Shown here: piece by piece, positions 1-14,077 of the stretch | Numbering within the stretch: position 1 is the first letter of the stretch | Layout of the letters: each line of letters starts with the position of its first letter | The notes under the pieces: model-generated | Seen by the model: the letters and a program-made list of their open reading frames with translations, nothing else | The model's database searches: none | Told to the model about the DNA's origin: nothing | Assembly: GCA_949358305.1 (NCBI GenBank) | Contig: OX442319.1 | Coordinates: 6,076,001-6,140,000, forward strand | Direction of reading: 5' to 3' | DNA: 64,000 bases | From: Strigamia acuminata | Lineage: Eukaryota > Arthropoda > Chilopoda > Geophilomorpha > Linotaeniidae | Translations under genes and position numbers: made by a program

Positions 1-181
1 TTTTTGAAGGCAAACTGCCATTGGTATTTGCTAATTTCAAGCACAATCTTTCATATATGTTATTCAAGAACACGGGTGGTTGACTTGCTAGTTGATCTTG
101 GATATTTTGCTCCTGAAATCGAGTAGTCACCACTTCCAAACACAAGCGTTCCAAACTCGAAGCTGATTTAGTGCGAGGCAT
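1..181 (-). CDS. LRR family protein, copy 1 (5' end only)
   Basis: The first 60 codons of an intronless gene run off the left edge of the window. The start is the ATG at 181-179, because an in-frame TAA lies about 20 bases upstream. The N-terminus matches the same region of the intact copy at 49818-51104 and the broken copy at 62753, with a few substitutions. It carries the motif S-L-x-x-L-C-L-x-x-V (residues 8-17), which fits an Elongin-BC box (L-x-x-x-C-x-x-x-V). By analogy with ZYG11/ZER1-type LRR proteins it could be a substrate receptor of a Cullin-Elongin ubiquitin ligase; that function is inference. The leucine-rich repeats themselves lie outside the window. Confidence 0.7.
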   Translation of the reverse strand, partial: MPRTKSASSLERLCLEVVTTRFQEQNIQDQLASQPPVFLNNIYERLCLKLANTNGSLPSK

Positions 182-458
182 GTCGACTGTACGGGTCGGA
201 TGTTACAAATAGCTCGATCCAACAAATACAGTACAACGTTCAACAGGGTTAATGATTACAAGTGATATAATCTATAAATTACAATACATACAATACATAG
301 CCGTGATTGGCTATTACACTGAACGTCTAATGGACGTAGTACAGAATCTTGTATTATGGTTTCTTCAACAAGGGCGTCAATGCGCGCGATACGTTCCAGC
401 GCCTCCTGGTGACGTATTGGCGGCCGAAGAACACAATGTCCAACAAGTGATACAAGGC

Positions 459-476
459 TGAAACAAATTCTTTATA
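459..476 (-). promoter_or_regulatory. Conserved TATA region of LRR copy 1
   Basis: On the minus strand this reads TATAAAGAATTTGTT, the same block that precedes copy 2 (49764-49778). In copy 1 about 240 bp of unrelated sequence (roughly 208-450) separates it from the ATG, whereas in copy 2 the gap is about 35 bp. Confidence 0.5.
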
Positions 477-607
477 CAGGGTGTCCCAAAAGTCTGGACC
501 CCCCAAATATTTCCTGAGCAATTGCATCTAGGGCAACTTTGATGAAGCGGAAGTTGGGTGAGAGCAATCCAATAATGTCATCAAATTTGACCTTAAAGGC
601 CATTTTC
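477..607. mobile_element. Solo terminal repeat of a CAGGGTG element
   Basis: This stretch begins CAGGGTGTCCCAAAAGTCTG and matches the left arm of the palindromic element at 62823-64000 until about 607. The flanks 608-657 and 459-476 are the two halves of the promoter block that is continuous upstream of LRR copy 2 (about 49695-49778). The fragment therefore sits inside the copy 1 promoter. Whether it is a solo terminus or a deleted element cannot be decided here. Confidence 0.6.
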
Positions 608-1601
608 AACGTATTGTTTATACGAAGTTGACAAGAACATTATACTGGACGTTATTGTGACATTATTGTTGGCAATCAATATTGTTCATTTTATTTTTCT
701 CAAAGACCACTTTTCTGTGTCAACTTTTTGCTTGTGTTATAAATTGAATAGCATGAGAGTAATTTGCTTCGTTTTTATTAATTAATTAATTATTTGAATT
801 CTTAGTCAATAAATGCTGTTTTTTCAGCGCGCCACGGTCGACATCGTTTGAAACTCGGTTTAATTTCGCACCATCAGAATATTTAGACGTTTATTTATTC
901 TAGATATTTCGAAAATTCGCTTTTGCTGAAATTGTTGCGCATAAAAAAGTCAAAACTACAACAAATTTTCATAAATCTGTATTATAAACAATCAAATACA
1001 CACTTAAATAATACAACGCATTAAAACATTAAAAGATGCTACCATAAACTCAGTTCTTCAAAATTTCACTAAAAAAAATCAATTTGTACACTTCCTGTTG
1101 AAATTTTCACAAAACATGTACAGCTTTAAAAAACAAAACAATAAAAAAACAAAAAAAAGAACCTCCATTATAAAAATCCTGACAAAATAAAAATTAAACA
1201 AAATAAAACAAAATAAAACAAAATAAAACTCCTCCTCCTCCTCCCGTTTAACGTCTTAAAGACAAATCCTTCCTGCAATACTCAATAACATCACCACATT
1301 TACAAAAATAGATATAATAATCACGTAATAATAATAAATATACCCACATTTTGCATGTAACTGACAGATACAAAACAAAATACAGAAATAATCAACAAAT
1401 TTCTTTTCATCTCTAATAAATTTTTGATAATAAAACAAAAAAAAAATCCACTACAAAATAATGACACAAAACAATCCTACAAAAAATCTGTTGCACAGAA
1501 AACCAAACATTATTTACACAACACCCCAAAACACACCCATCACCATCAAATGGCTCTATCACAAACTCAATGCACGGGAATGCAACTTGTCAATCACATT
1601 T
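608..1601. other. Intergenic, 3' flank of TRC8 gene
   Basis: AT-rich spacer with no supported gene. 608-657 is conserved LRR-family promoter sequence. A short A-rich tandem (unit AAATAAAAC) lies at about 1190-1228. The downstream part is the likely 3' UTR of the minus-strand gene ending at 1602. Confidence 0.5.
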
Positions 1602-3952
1602 TCACACTTCCCTACGTCGGAGCGTATTCTCGTCCCCATCCCCCCGTGGTGGAGGAACCGCCGATTCCCCACTTGCACCCGCTTGGTCCGCATTCCCATC
1701 CACAACCGGGCCCTCGCTGTCCAAAAACCTCTCGTTGGACTCCTCGACGTCCGAATCCAGCCTGTAAAGCGTATTGTGACACAACGGACACCTGTCCTGC
1801 ACGTACAGCCACTTCCTCAAGCACACGCTGTGGAAGTAATGATTGCACTTTGTGATGCGCGCATTCGACAGTTGTTGGTAACAAATGGCGCAAACGTCGT
1901 CGAATCTCGCCAGCTGCTCTTCCGTGGCTTCCGGCAGCAAGTTGATCTTGTTCACGGCCGTCCTCCGCTTGATGAAAGTCGTCCAACCCGACTTCGCCTG
2001 CAACCAGATATTAACATACGCGTGTATGCACATCATGCAGGCGCGGATGGCGCCGCCAGACTCGAAAAGCAAGATCCAAGCGCCGTTGAAAAACAGGAAA
2101 ATGCCGAAAACAAACTCGATCGTGTTGCCGGTCGCGCGGATATAATAAATATAGTCGTCCAGCCTCTCCCAGAAGCTGCTGCGACACGCGTCGATGATGA
2201 AGAGGAAGTAGAGGAGCAGCGAGATGACCACTTTGATGATCACCTCGATGGTGAACGCGGACACGGCCAGCATCCACGTGCTGAGCGAGTGGTGCGCCCA
2301 CAAGTAGCCGAGGAACCAGCACGGGAAGGCGACCAGCAGCCCGCACACGGTGAGCACGCGCACGTGCTTCTGCACGGAGCGGTTGCGCGACGCGCTCAGC
2401 GTCATCAGCAAGGGGCTCACGATGTTGTGGATGAAGTGCAGCATGGCCGTGAAGAGCAGGCAGAAGTTGCGGTACAAGCGCACCAGTCGCTTCTCCGGCT
2501 CGAGCCCGGTCAGACCGGTCTGCAGCGCCAGAATGAAGAAGAGGACGGCGGACACGGTCCCGATGCTCTTCTCCTCGTCGTCGTCCGTCATCAGGAACTG
2601 CTGGATGGCGTAGCCGACGTAGTGCGCGAGCGCGGCCACCACGGACGTCATTCCGAGCACGGCCAGCAGCGTGTCGCAGCCCCGGACCAGCAATTCGCGC
2701 GCCACGCTGCCCAGAGAGGTGGAGGAGAAGTCCAGGGCGGTGACGGACGGCTGCAGCTTGTCGGCGAGCAGGAATACAAAGTCCTCGCTGATGCGCACGA
2801 GCCAGAAGACGCGCAGGACGTGCGGGACGTTCATGCGCGTCCACTCGTTCTCGAGGAGCGCGTGGAGGCCGTAGTAGCGGACCAGCATTCGTTTGAGCCG
2901 GAAAGTGCTCACCATTTTGCGGATTATTCGCGGGATTTTGAAAAGGCAGTTCAGCTTGACGTAGGTGAGCGTGAGGAGCGTGCAGGCGATGGCGACGCGT
3001 CGCGGGTTGTCGAATAAGGATGTGGCGTTGAGTATCGACGGGAGGAGATATGCGAGTGTTATTAAGACGCCTTCGTATCGGTGCTGGCAGCGGGCCACGC
3101 AGAAAGTGGCCGCCAGGACGAGTTGGAGTAGGAAATGGAGCAGGAAAGTGGTGGGTTCTTCGAATGGGGAGTTTTTGGCGTTTTCCATGTAGTAAATGTT
3201 GCCCCAGTACGACATGTAGACGGTTGACACGCCGAATAACCATTTGTAGACGAGGATGAGATGTTCGCGGGATAACATGAACACTGCCAGGGCCAATGTG
3301 AAGGCTGCAAATGGAAAATTTTATTTTAATTATTTTGCACTTTTCGTTGGGTTTTTTTGGGGGGGGTTTTTGGTGTATTTCTTTGAATTTTTTGGGGTTT
3401 TTGGTTATTTTTTGGTTTTTTTGGGGGTTTTTCGGATTTGAAAATTTTTTGGGGAAATTTTTTGGGTTTTTCTAAATTTTTATAAATTTTTGTTGAATTT
3501 TTTTGGGATTTTTTGAGGTTTTTAGTTTATTTTTTGATCTCTTATGAATTTTTTGGTTTTTTTGGAGGTTTTTCAGGTTTTAAAATTTTTTGGGGGATTT
3601 TTTTGAGGTTTTTCTAAATTTTTCTAATTTTTTTTGAATTATTTTGGGTTTTTTGGGATTTTTTTGGGTTTTTTTGGGATGTTTTACCGGCCACGTCGAG
3701 TAGCGACATGGGAAGTGCGTGAAGGTCGATGGTGATTGATTTGATTTGTCGGAAATGCATGGTGAGCCAGTCACTTGGCGGGTGTTCGTCGTGAGTTGAG
3801 TTGAAGTTGTTGTCGATGTGGATGATGTGCGGATGTGTTGAGTAGGTGAACGGTTGAATCTTGTGGAGGATTGAGTCCATGAGGAAGAGCGGCGGCACAC
3901 GTAAAACGATGTCTAAGACGAAGAGTACCTTGGCTTTGGCGGTCGATGTCAT
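1602..3952 (-). CDS. RNF139: TRC8/RNF139-like multispanning RING-H2 E3 ubiquitin ligase
   Basis: Two exons, 3952-3688 and 3304-1602, give about 655 residues, close to the family length (about 650-700). The splice keeps frame (phase 1; donor CCG|GTAAAA, acceptor TTGCAG). The N-terminal two thirds is a series of hydrophobic segments, consistent with the polytopic ER membrane domain of TRC8. A RING-H2 finger lies at about residues 560-598 (CAIC ... CNHYFHSVC ... CPLC), followed by an acidic, disordered tail. In animals TRC8 is an ER E3 ligase in sterol-linked and ER-associated degradation. RNF145 is the close alternative, but the domain order does not separate them by eye. The intron (3305-3687) is almost entirely T/G on the plus strand. 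No neighbour shares its pathway. Confidence 0.85.
3305..3687. repeat. T/G-rich degenerate repeat filling the TRC8 intron
   Basis: About 360 bp of imperfect units of TTTTTTGGGTTTTT type. On the coding strand this is an A/C-rich tract up to near the branch region. It has no coding potential. Confidence 0.6.
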
Positions 3953-4588
3953 TTTTTTGTTTTGTTGGATGTTACTGGTGGATGGGGATTGTTTTTGTTG
4001 GGTGTGAAATTGTTCTTCGTGCCATTTATACCGACCAACTAGCGGTGAAAGTGGGAATGAGTTTGCCAGGAAAAGGGTTTTGGTTTCTGTGTCTGGCAGA
4101 AGAAAGATGTGAAAAGGTGGACGACGAACGGAAAAATACGAAAAACTACGGGAAAATGCGAAAACATTCGGTGAAAATAAAAACTAAAGGGATTGAGAAG
4201 ATATTTTGTGTTTATATTTAATAGAAGTGATTTTTTTGATTGACCCAAAGTCGCGAAAATCAAAAATATATTCACGTTTTAGTAGCCTTTCGCAATCTCA
4301 TCGCCATCTTGTGGCTAGTTCGATAATTAGAATTGAAAATAAAATGTAGGAAATGTGGAAAATGTATGTAATAAAATGAATTTTACTCATTAAATTTGTT
4401 ATAACATTAACAAGAAGTTTATTTGCTCCACTGAGTTGAGTTACAAAGCGTATTATTGGCGGCGAACATGGAATAGACAAAATTTTATTAGGAAATTTAT
4501 ATTTCGTAATAAACAACGAGTTTTCCTATAGTTTGATGTTGCACATTTTTTTTTAAAGTTCTGAAATTCATCGAAACGTTTTGCATAA
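3953..4588. other. Intergenic between TRC8 and katanin genes
   Basis: Upstream flank of the TRC8 gene and 3' flank of the katanin gene. I see no conserved ORF, tRNA or clear element. Confidence 0.4.
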
Positions 4589-8061
<3,473 letters not shown>

Positions 8062-9412
8062 GTTGTGAGGTGTTTCTTCATTCTAAATGAGAAAAAAGTC
8101 GGTTTAAATGCGTTTTTAGAGCCATTTTCGTAGCACAGATCGATGAGTAGGACTAGTGGGAGCAGGTCCAGTCTCATCTGCCTCCGTTTCGCTACGAAAA
8201 TTCATTAGTTTCTTGTTAATTTCATTCTGCCAGTTTCGAGGGAGCTTTCTAAAGGCTTTAATACGTTAATATGTTTCATTGGCATTAAATAGGATAAGAA
8301 TTGTTGCTTGATTCCATTAAAAACTTACCAGATGCGCTTAATACCAGCAACAAAAACAACATGAGATGTCGGTGGCGCCACCACGGCAGGGCGTAAGCTG
8401 TGCGCTGATTGGTTCGTGGTGAAGTCTGGTTTCAACTTCCGTTTGGTTCGTCGCTGCGGTGGTTTGAGTTGGGTTGATGGTGGAGTCGTTCTTCGAAGGT
8501 TATCTTAGTTTTCACGAACCATCCGATTTTATTAATGGTGTGGTCATTTCGGTTGGTTTTGTGGTAGTTATTTAGATGGTTTTGCGAAGTATTTCGACGT
8601 TGTTTAGTGTTGGAATCAAGCGGTGTATTCAGGAGTGTCGACTCGGCTCGTGATCGTAACGTCATGTCGTTTAAGCCTTGAATTTTGAAGTACAAGCTAT
8701 AGAAGGGAATCTATATCTTGCTGCAGTTCTTTCTGCTTATTACGCAACTGTTCGTTGTAAGAATTTGTTTGTCTGAAATATTCTTAAGCGGCTGTAACCA
8801 GTACTAAATGAGAGCTTTGGTGAAATGTTATTGTAAGACTACATTCCTACATGTGTGTAGCATTTAAACATATAGTTAGGGATTTCATTCACAAAACAAT
8901 TGGTTAAAATGTCACAGTATAAATGACAAAATTAAAATTAAAAAATTGTAAAAAAAATTACAATTTTAATAAAATCAACTTAAAAACATTAATAATTCAG
9001 TGAAAATAACTTTAAAAAATTTAAATTTCAAAGAATTAAAATGTCGATCAAATCAACTGGAAAACAATTAAAATCACCTTCCAGGTAGGCACTTCGGTGC
9101 CATGTTGCTGGTATGAGTGGAACAAATACCAAATGAATGGGAAAGAAAATGAATCCTAACTGTTGGGTGTGGCCCGTGACCGGTAAATAACACTGAAAAA
9201 TTAAAGTAACAGAAACAAGCCAGCCATTGAAAAAGAGCAGCCGAATAATCTCAGCCAAAACATTTGAGTACCATAAAACCAAAACACAAACTTGATTATC
9301 AAACCGTTTAAAAAAAACCTCACTCAATCAAAGTATTGATATCGATATCCTGAACGTGATCTCTGGACCAATAGAACCAGGGGGAGGCAGGCAAAAGTGG
9401 CAGAGTATAGAC
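8062..9412. other. Intergenic; holds a relic of katanin intron 4
   Basis: No gene is supported. About 8898-9085 begins with TTGGTTAAAATGTCA and ends with AAAATCACCTTCCA, the same two borders as katanin intron 4 (about 6550 and 7055-7080), with a shortened A/T-rich interior. It looks like a displaced partial duplicate of that intron with a few bases of its exon. Confidence 0.4.
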
Positions 9413-9703
9413 CAGGGTTTCCGTAACGGTGAGGCGCGAGCTGATTATTGGTGGTGCGCACCCATCATACATGCCTAAATAAAACAAGCTTATTTTGCAA
9501 ACTTTTGTAAATTTTTAAGCAAAATTATAAAAAATTATATAAAAAATTATACAAAGTTTTATGCAAAATTATATAAAAATTTCTTTTTTTCTTTTTAGTA
9601 GTATATTTTTTAAAAATTGAATGCACTGGTAGATGAAGTGGGGCGCAGAAGATCGCCTTGCTTAAAAAGTGGGGCGCAATGATAAAAATTTTGGGAACCC
9701 CTG
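9413..9703. mobile_element. hAT-type MITE, 291 bp
   Basis: Ends are CAGGGTTTCC on the left and GGGAACCCCTG on the right, an imperfect terminal inverted pair of hAT character. Flanks are GTATAGAC (9405-9412) and GCATAGAC (9704-9711), an 8-bp target duplication with one mismatch. No transposase ORF, so non-autonomous. Confidence 0.65.
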
Positions 9704-9711
9704 GCATAGAC

Positions 9712-11166
9712 AGTATTGCTGTTCTGCTTGAACCAGCGTTAGTAGACAGTGGCCCGTGGGTCGTACAAGTTAAAAGTTTGTTCCCGGTACAATGATGTCA
9801 AATTCAGATCACTTTGTGATGCTCAATCAAAACGGCAATAAAATACCCATAATTAACCAAAAAAAATTTCCCTTTGAAACATAAAAATCGTTTTAAATTG
9901 AATTTATTTATAGTATATCCCAAGTGAAACTAACATCAATGTTTACAAAATCGAAAGTGAGTCACAATAATCATGGCAAACATCCTACAAACAATTCAGG
10001 CACACTTGAGTCATTAAAAAAAAGAAACAATGAGTGTGCACACTCATAAATATCTTCAGGTTCTGGTTGAAAATGTAATTTTAGTGAGAATAAAAGGAGA
10101 CCATCTTTGTGAGTTGTAAATAGAACATATACACTGGTTGTTTTATTTCTAAAAGACTAGAGAGGGGGGAAAAGGGGTATGTGGCACTCTCTCATTGGTG
10201 AGCGAAGGACACCTGATCCTAATTAGTGAATTCTAGGAAGTTGGACTCGGGAATGTTTGATTTTCAGTAAAAAAAAAAAAAGACACGCTTATAATTTGTC
10301 TGGCGATGCGATAATCAATTCAAGTGTGACATTGATTTTCCCTTGAACAGGAGAAATATCAGAATTGATAGATGCTGTACTCATGTTGGAATGCAGTCTT
10401 ACAATATCAAAATTATCACCAATAAAATAAAAATTCAATCAAATTCAAAAAGGAGATATTTTTTACCAGAGCTCACCCAGGAGTGACCAAGAGGAGGTAG
10501 AGAGTTGGATTTTACACGCCAATTATTAGTTATAACAAAGAAATATTGTAAATAATAAACAACAAACAACAAACAAACATTCTCGATATCACTTTTTAGA
10601 AGGTATCAGCTCCAAGTTTAGTAAAAAAAAAATGACCTAAGACCCTAAGTCATTTGGATAGTCCAATTTAGATTAACAAAAACTTTAAAATGGGCCCCAA
10701 AGAAGGGCTGCCAGAAGGGCCCTGATGGTTACACAGCTCCGATGTTAGGTCAAAGTTGCTGAGGATCATCAATCATCATGATAATATTTCCAGTGCCAAC
10801 TGGTGCCAGTTGGTCCCAAAAGTCCTTATTTGCTGTTTCCAGTCCTCCTCTGTGTGGGTTCTTGTTGGTTAATGAAAACCAACGGAGAAATAATGTAGTC
10901 TCTTTTTGGGCACAAGCAGCAACTGATACAAACATAATGTTTTGATTTAAAAGGTAAAATAATATAACAAAAGAACAATACTATGACATATAAAAATGAC
11001 ACGCATGACATAACAAACTGTAACTAAAAATAAGCATTGTGACTAACAAATATTATTATATTATTATATAAAACAATATAAATGATAAAATGCAAATCTC
11101 ACACTTATTGTTCAAGTGCAACAATTACATAACATTGGTACATGGTTGTAGCAAGCTTCAATTGCA
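9712..11166. other. Intergenic with dispersed repeat fragment
   Basis: No supported gene. About 10739-10820 carries the block TTGCTGAGGATC ... CCAGTGCCAACTGG ... CCAGTTGGTC, shared with about 15545-15620 and 35630-35690, so it is part of a dispersed element. The last 100 bp is the 5' flank of the FAM92-like gene. Confidence 0.5.
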
Positions 11167-12520
11167 ATGGCTGAAAATCCTGAAATATTGCAATCTAATA
11201 GACCTGAAAATCCTGAAGTATTGCAATCAAATAAATCTCAAGCACTCCGGTAAATAACAACGGTTCTAATGTTACATGAAATGCGGATCATTTTTTAATT
11301 AATAGAGAAAGTGAAGTGCAGTTTTTTGCTGATCGAATCGACTTGGTTAAGGACTTCCACGGCTGTCTTTGCTATGGTTTTGCCGCCTACACGCGAAAGA
11401 CTGCTTGCGTTCGCGACAAAGGAGACAAATTGGCCAAATTGTTAATAACGTACAGCGACAACGAGCCCTTTCATAAAAGAATGAAGCAGGCATTGATGGA
11501 ATACGCCGCAGTTTTGGCAGCTGTGCAAGACTTCCGGCAAAAACGAGTTGGGCTTTTCTTTATCGTTTTGAAAATAATAAAATATTTAGTTTGATGGCTT
11601 AGATTGATCGATTGGAGCACAAAATCGTTGATGTTTTAACCAAATACAGGAATATTTGCAAGTGTGCTAAAGTAAAGTTTAAAATGATAAATTCATGTTT
11701 AATTTATACACGAATGGTTGTAATATATGATTTTAGGCAGACATAGAATGTACCTTAAGATCTAAGAAGAAGAAGTACAAGCTGACAGAATGGCTGTCGA
11801 GTCTTCGAAAATGTCCAACTGGTGATCGAAAAATTGTATTATTTTTTTAAATGTTTGTAATTAATCAAAATGTTCATATTGGAAGGTTTTTATCAACTTT
11901 TTAACAGAATAAGGCTCAACTGAAGCTGTGTAAAGCATCAGAAGAGGCAAATAAGAATGTGTCAGCAATGAAGAATTTAGTGCTTGAATTTGAGGAACAA
12001 AAATTGTTGGATCTCAAAGTATTTTATTTATAATTAAAAAATATATTTTTGTAAATGGATGTTTGCATATTTGCAGAATATAATGCTGAATTTTGTTAAA
12101 ATTGAAATGGTTTTTCATGCTAAAGCTTTGGAGTTATACACAACAGCTTGGAGAGCAGCTAAGAGTCTCAAAATTAAACCGGATATGAAGGTTTTAATTG
12201 AAATAATTACAAATTTATTTGTTTGTTTATTTATTTTTATTTTCGAGGCGTTTTGCAATTACATTGTTGATCAGTCGAATTTGTGGAAGGCTTTGGATTT
12301 GGAAACGTACATGGAACACGAAAATCAGACAGAAAATGCAGAAAATGCAGAAAATGACGAAGTGGAAGTGTCGAACGAAAGCACTTTGGACGATGACGAA
12401 TTCCTGGCTATTGTGGACGAATTTTGTCGGCGATATGAAATGACTGTACCGAAACCTTGTTGCAGTAAATGTCCTCACGCAGTGGCAAAAGTAGATACCG
12501 ACGAAGAAGTAAATGAGTGA
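11167..12520 (+). CDS. CIBAR1: FAM92/CIBAR-like BAR-domain ciliary protein
   Basis: Seven exons in phase: 11167-11249, 11306-11546, 11603-11671, 11737-11835, 11908-12018, 12077-12190 and 12248-12520, about 329 residues. Introns are all 56-72 bp. Residues about 30-210 match the FAM92 BAR domain (for example FAAYTRKTA, IDRLEHKIVD, VKIEMVFHAKALELYTTAW). In animals these proteins bend membranes and work with Chibby at basal bodies and cilia. The tail is acidic (HENQTENAENAEND) and ends with a Cys-containing segment not typical of the family. The last intron (12191-12247, 57 bp) has no stop in frame; I call it an intron because its length and T-rich end match the other introns, but retention would add 19 hydrophobic residues. 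Start: the only ATG in frame, after a sensible splice. Confidence 0.8.
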
Positions 12521-14077
12521 GGAAAGAAAGAAAATGTAAAACTTATTTAAAAAATAAATTGAATATTTGTATTTGCCGCCTTTTTTGTCATCTCTGTTTT
12601 CAACTTCTACCACCAGTGTGGTTATTGATTAGGAGAACTAGGCCATTCATTCTATGTAATCTCTGGAATGGAAAATGCATACTGCATTATCTTTAATCAG
12701 AATCTGGAGGGAGATTTTTTTTCCACGAGCACGATGACTATACATATAAATTTCAATTACCGTCGGGGGTAGAAAAATTTGAAAATTGGCCGAGCTCTCA
12801 GGATATATGAAATCAAGTCTTTTACTGATTAAACATTAAATGATAACAAAGAAAACTTAAAAGAATGAAAGCACTTATTCAAATAGGACGCCGAATCTTA
12901 TGGGGCGCATAAAGACGCATTCCACTAACGTAAAAAGACGGATTTTAGTGAATAGTTTGAGACTCAAATTGAATTGTTATTCCAAATTTTTTTTTATTAA
13001 TTTTACTTCTCAACGAGTTTCGTATTGCTGGAAAATTTCCTTTGTGTAAAGTTTGGTCTTAGTCTACTCGTATATATACCTTTTATACTTTTACTGCAAC
13101 ACCGTAATCTCATTGCACATAAAAAGAAATTAACGCCGTCTGTAATGGGACACAAAACAGATGATCATATAGAAGAAGAAAAAAAGTTCACAGCACAGTG
13201 TTAATAATTAAAACATGCAACTCACCGGTAGAAGCAGAACCAAGTGCTGATGCTAACATCCAAGTGAGCATTTGCCAATGCTAGCATTTACAACAGAATC
13301 AATACTTTTATTAAGGAAAAAAATCTACAATATCTAATTTTGTGTATATTCAGTGTAAATAGAACAAAATAACATATTTGTCAATAATAATCATCACAAT
13401 GATATATAATAATTTGTAATTTTCAACATTTTTTAAGTTTCTTTGCATTGATAGTGTTTTTTTTATATATACCTATATATATATATATATATATTTAATT
13501 TTTTGATATGCAATAGTCTGAAACAATCGATTAGAAAGTCCAATTTTCAAACCAAATAATCCCAAGTAAAAAGTACATTTTCAATGTTAGATACAGAGTA
13601 AAGTTAACACTTAGCACTTGGGGTATTACAACAACCGCTATGGAATTTGCATTGATAATCAAAAGCGAGTTTGGTCGATATTGCCACAATCGGAAAACCA
13701 TTTCAAAATTTCAAAATAAGTGTAACAACAACATATCTACTAAATTAAAAGCAAATCGAGAAATAAAATGTACATTTACTGTCTATTGCTGCTCTAAAAA
13801 GTCAACATTTCTCGCTTTTTCTAAGAAAAAAGGACAGGAAGGACTAATACATGGGAAAGGTAAGCGCTTGTAAGAATCAATCCCATGAAAAACAAAATGA
13901 AAGTGAAAAATAAAAATGAAAGTGAAAATGAAAATGAAAATGGAAATGAATGAAATTGGAAGACGTAAATAAAAATTCAACCAAAGGGGTTGTTTTTGAT
14001 TGATCTCAACCTATTGCCCACATATTAGTCCCAGGTTGCTCGAAATGATGGGGAATATAGAACGAAATTCGTCTTTC
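12521..14077. other. Intergenic, simple repeats
   Basis: No supported gene. A TA dinucleotide run lies at about 13467-13496 and a GAAAAT/GAAAGT tandem at about 13895-13950. The start is the 3' UTR of the FAM92-like gene (AATAAA at about 12555). Confidence 0.4.

Noticed and set aside
1461-3017. Long plus-strand frames opposite the TRC8 gene
   Set aside because: They mirror the GC-rich coding strand of a recognisable gene, are Arg/His-rich and lack any domain.
12191-12247. Coding use of the open last intron in the FAM92-like gene
   Set aside because: Its length (57 bp), T-rich 3' end and AG match the other tiny introns, and the translated stretch is hydrophobic and foreign to the family.
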